Below are positions 63,526-64,000 of a stretch of DNA of 64,000 nucleotides, one piece after another. A program made the translations under genes and the position numbers. Under the pieces are notes generated by a model. That model saw nothing but the letters and a program-made list of their open reading frames with translations, searched no databases and had not been told where the DNA came from. The stretch comes from Rhodobacteraceae bacterium IMCC1335. GTDB taxonomy: Bacteria; Pseudomonadota; Alphaproteobacteria; Rhodobacterales; Rhodobacteraceae. Positions within the stretch are counted from its first letter, which is position 1; each line of letters starts with the position of its first letter. Where the stretch lies: positions 3,671,585 through 3,735,584 of the forward strand of contig CP046864.1 in NCBI GenBank assembly GCA_039640495.1, in the 5' to 3' direction.

Positions 63526-63789
63526 ATGGCCAATACGCCTCAGTCAAAGAAACGCGCCCGCCAGAATGAGCGCCGCGCTGCTGTCAACAAAGCCCGCCGC
63601 TCACGCATCCGCACATTCGTGCGCCGTGTGGAAGAAGCGATAGAAAGCGGCGATAAAGATGCAGCTTCAGAAGCGCTTCGTGCTGCCCAGCCAGAAATGA
63701 TGCGCGGCGTGACGAAGGGCATCTACCACAAGAATACAATCGCTAGAAAAATGTCGCGCCTGACAGCACGCTTGAAAGCAATTGCTTAA
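63526..63789 (+). CDS. rpsT: 30S ribosomal protein S20
   Basis: Small-subunit ribosomal protein binding 16S rRNA, 87 residues. It begins [20 protein letters not shown] and contains [18 protein letters not shown] (about residues 22-39) and [12 protein letters not shown] at the end. The ATG at 63526 is the conserved one, with GGGAA upstream; the ATG at 63511 is also in frame. A terminator follows 36 bases after the stop. Confidence 0.97.
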   Translation: MANTPQSKKRARQNERRAAVNKARRSRIRTFVRRVEEAIESGDKDAASEALRAAQPEMMRGVTKGIYHKNTIARKMSRLTARLKAIA

Positions 63790-63825
63790 GCCTCCTGCGC
63801 TTAATTTTTAATAGCCGAACATGTC

Positions 63826-63857
63826 AAATGCACTGCTTATAGCGGTGCATTTTTTTT
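63826..63857 (+). terminator. Rho-independent terminator after rpsT
   Basis: AAATGCACTGC (63826-63836) and GCGGTGCATTT (63842-63852) form an 11-bp stem with one G-U pair, around the loop TTATA, then a T-run to 63857. It fits the end of the rpsT transcript. Confidence 0.92.
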
Positions 63858-64000
63858 GCATAAATCGCTTCAAGAGATTCTTTTTACAAATCTCTGAGTC
63901 AAGTCCGAAGTTCTGTTGCGACGCCTGTAAGTCTGTTGCTAAGGTCTATAGGCGAGTCGTGAGACCCCGGGGGGGACTGAACAACCGCAGCAAAGCAATT
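63858..64000 (+). other. Leader region, probably of dnaA
   Basis: No coding region starts in this last stretch. It holds a hairpin (AGAGATT 63873-63879 and AATCTCT 63889-63895) and two direct copies of TCTGTTGC (63912 and 63932, 20 bases apart), followed by a G-run. In this group rpsT is usually followed by dnaA, so this is likely its promoter and leader. No TTATCCACA-type DnaA box is visible by eye. Confidence 0.4.

Overview
The window looks like a chromosomal segment of a marine alphaproteobacterium of the Rhodobacteraceae (roseobacter group). This rests on the FlaF/FlbT pair beside a single short flagellin, an SltF-type muramidase separate from a rod-binding FlgJ, the ubiB-ubiE / mutM / enoyl-CoA hydratase / rpsT block that normally precedes dnaA in this group, and protein sequences of the expected type. 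Base composition looks moderate (roughly half G+C by eye), low for a roseobacter. No species is assigned. LAYOUT: (1) 35-5141, a complete urease operon ureD-A-(small His-rich membrane peptide)-B-C-E-F-G, cut at the left edge just before ureD. (2) 5258-8779, a crotonase and a cytochrome b561 on the minus strand, then an AT-rich islet (about 7405-8508) with a small membrane protein and an XRE regulator. The islet sits against the initiator tRNA gene and carries a decayed copy of that tRNA's 3' end at its far side. (3) 8780-18944, minus-strand metabolic genes: a HyuA-like hydantoinase/oxoprolinase, queG, a glutathione transferase, gltB and gltD. (4) 19156-29368, housekeeping genes: uppP, aroQ, matB, pgsA, moaD, moaE, an OmpA-family protein with a small coiled-coil partner, ubiA, rsmE and gshA. 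(5) 29463-58306, a 29-kb flagellar superregion in alternating transcription units: motB; flgE-K-L-I; fliP-N-H-F (minus); fliL-DUF6468-motE-motA-AMIN/TPR protein; sltF-flhA-fliR-flhB-fliJ-like; flgB-C-fliE-Q-flgF-G-A-H-fliL2 (minus); fliI; flaF-flbT and flagellin (minus); flgN-like/flgJ (minus); fliK-flgD. (6) 58374-64000, a choline-kinase-like gene, ubiB, ubiE, mutM, an enoyl-CoA hydratase and rpsT, ending in what should be the leader of dnaA, so the right edge is probably close to the replication origin. HOW IT WORKS TOGETHER: urease releases ammonia, which the neighbouring GltBD glutamate synthase can help to assimilate. The flagellar block encodes export apparatus, rod, rings, hook, junction, filament and stator, but fliG, fliM, fliD, fliS and fliO are not seen here. 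CtrA-like sites and a repeat-rich flagellin leader suggest how it is controlled. I found no CRISPR array, intact insertion sequence or prophage, and no single locus that is clearly a new system. The most noteworthy items are the tRNA-fMet islet, a possible two-state flagellin leader RNA, an in-frame stop in the DUF6468 flagellar gene, and a microrepeat shared by ureE and ureF.
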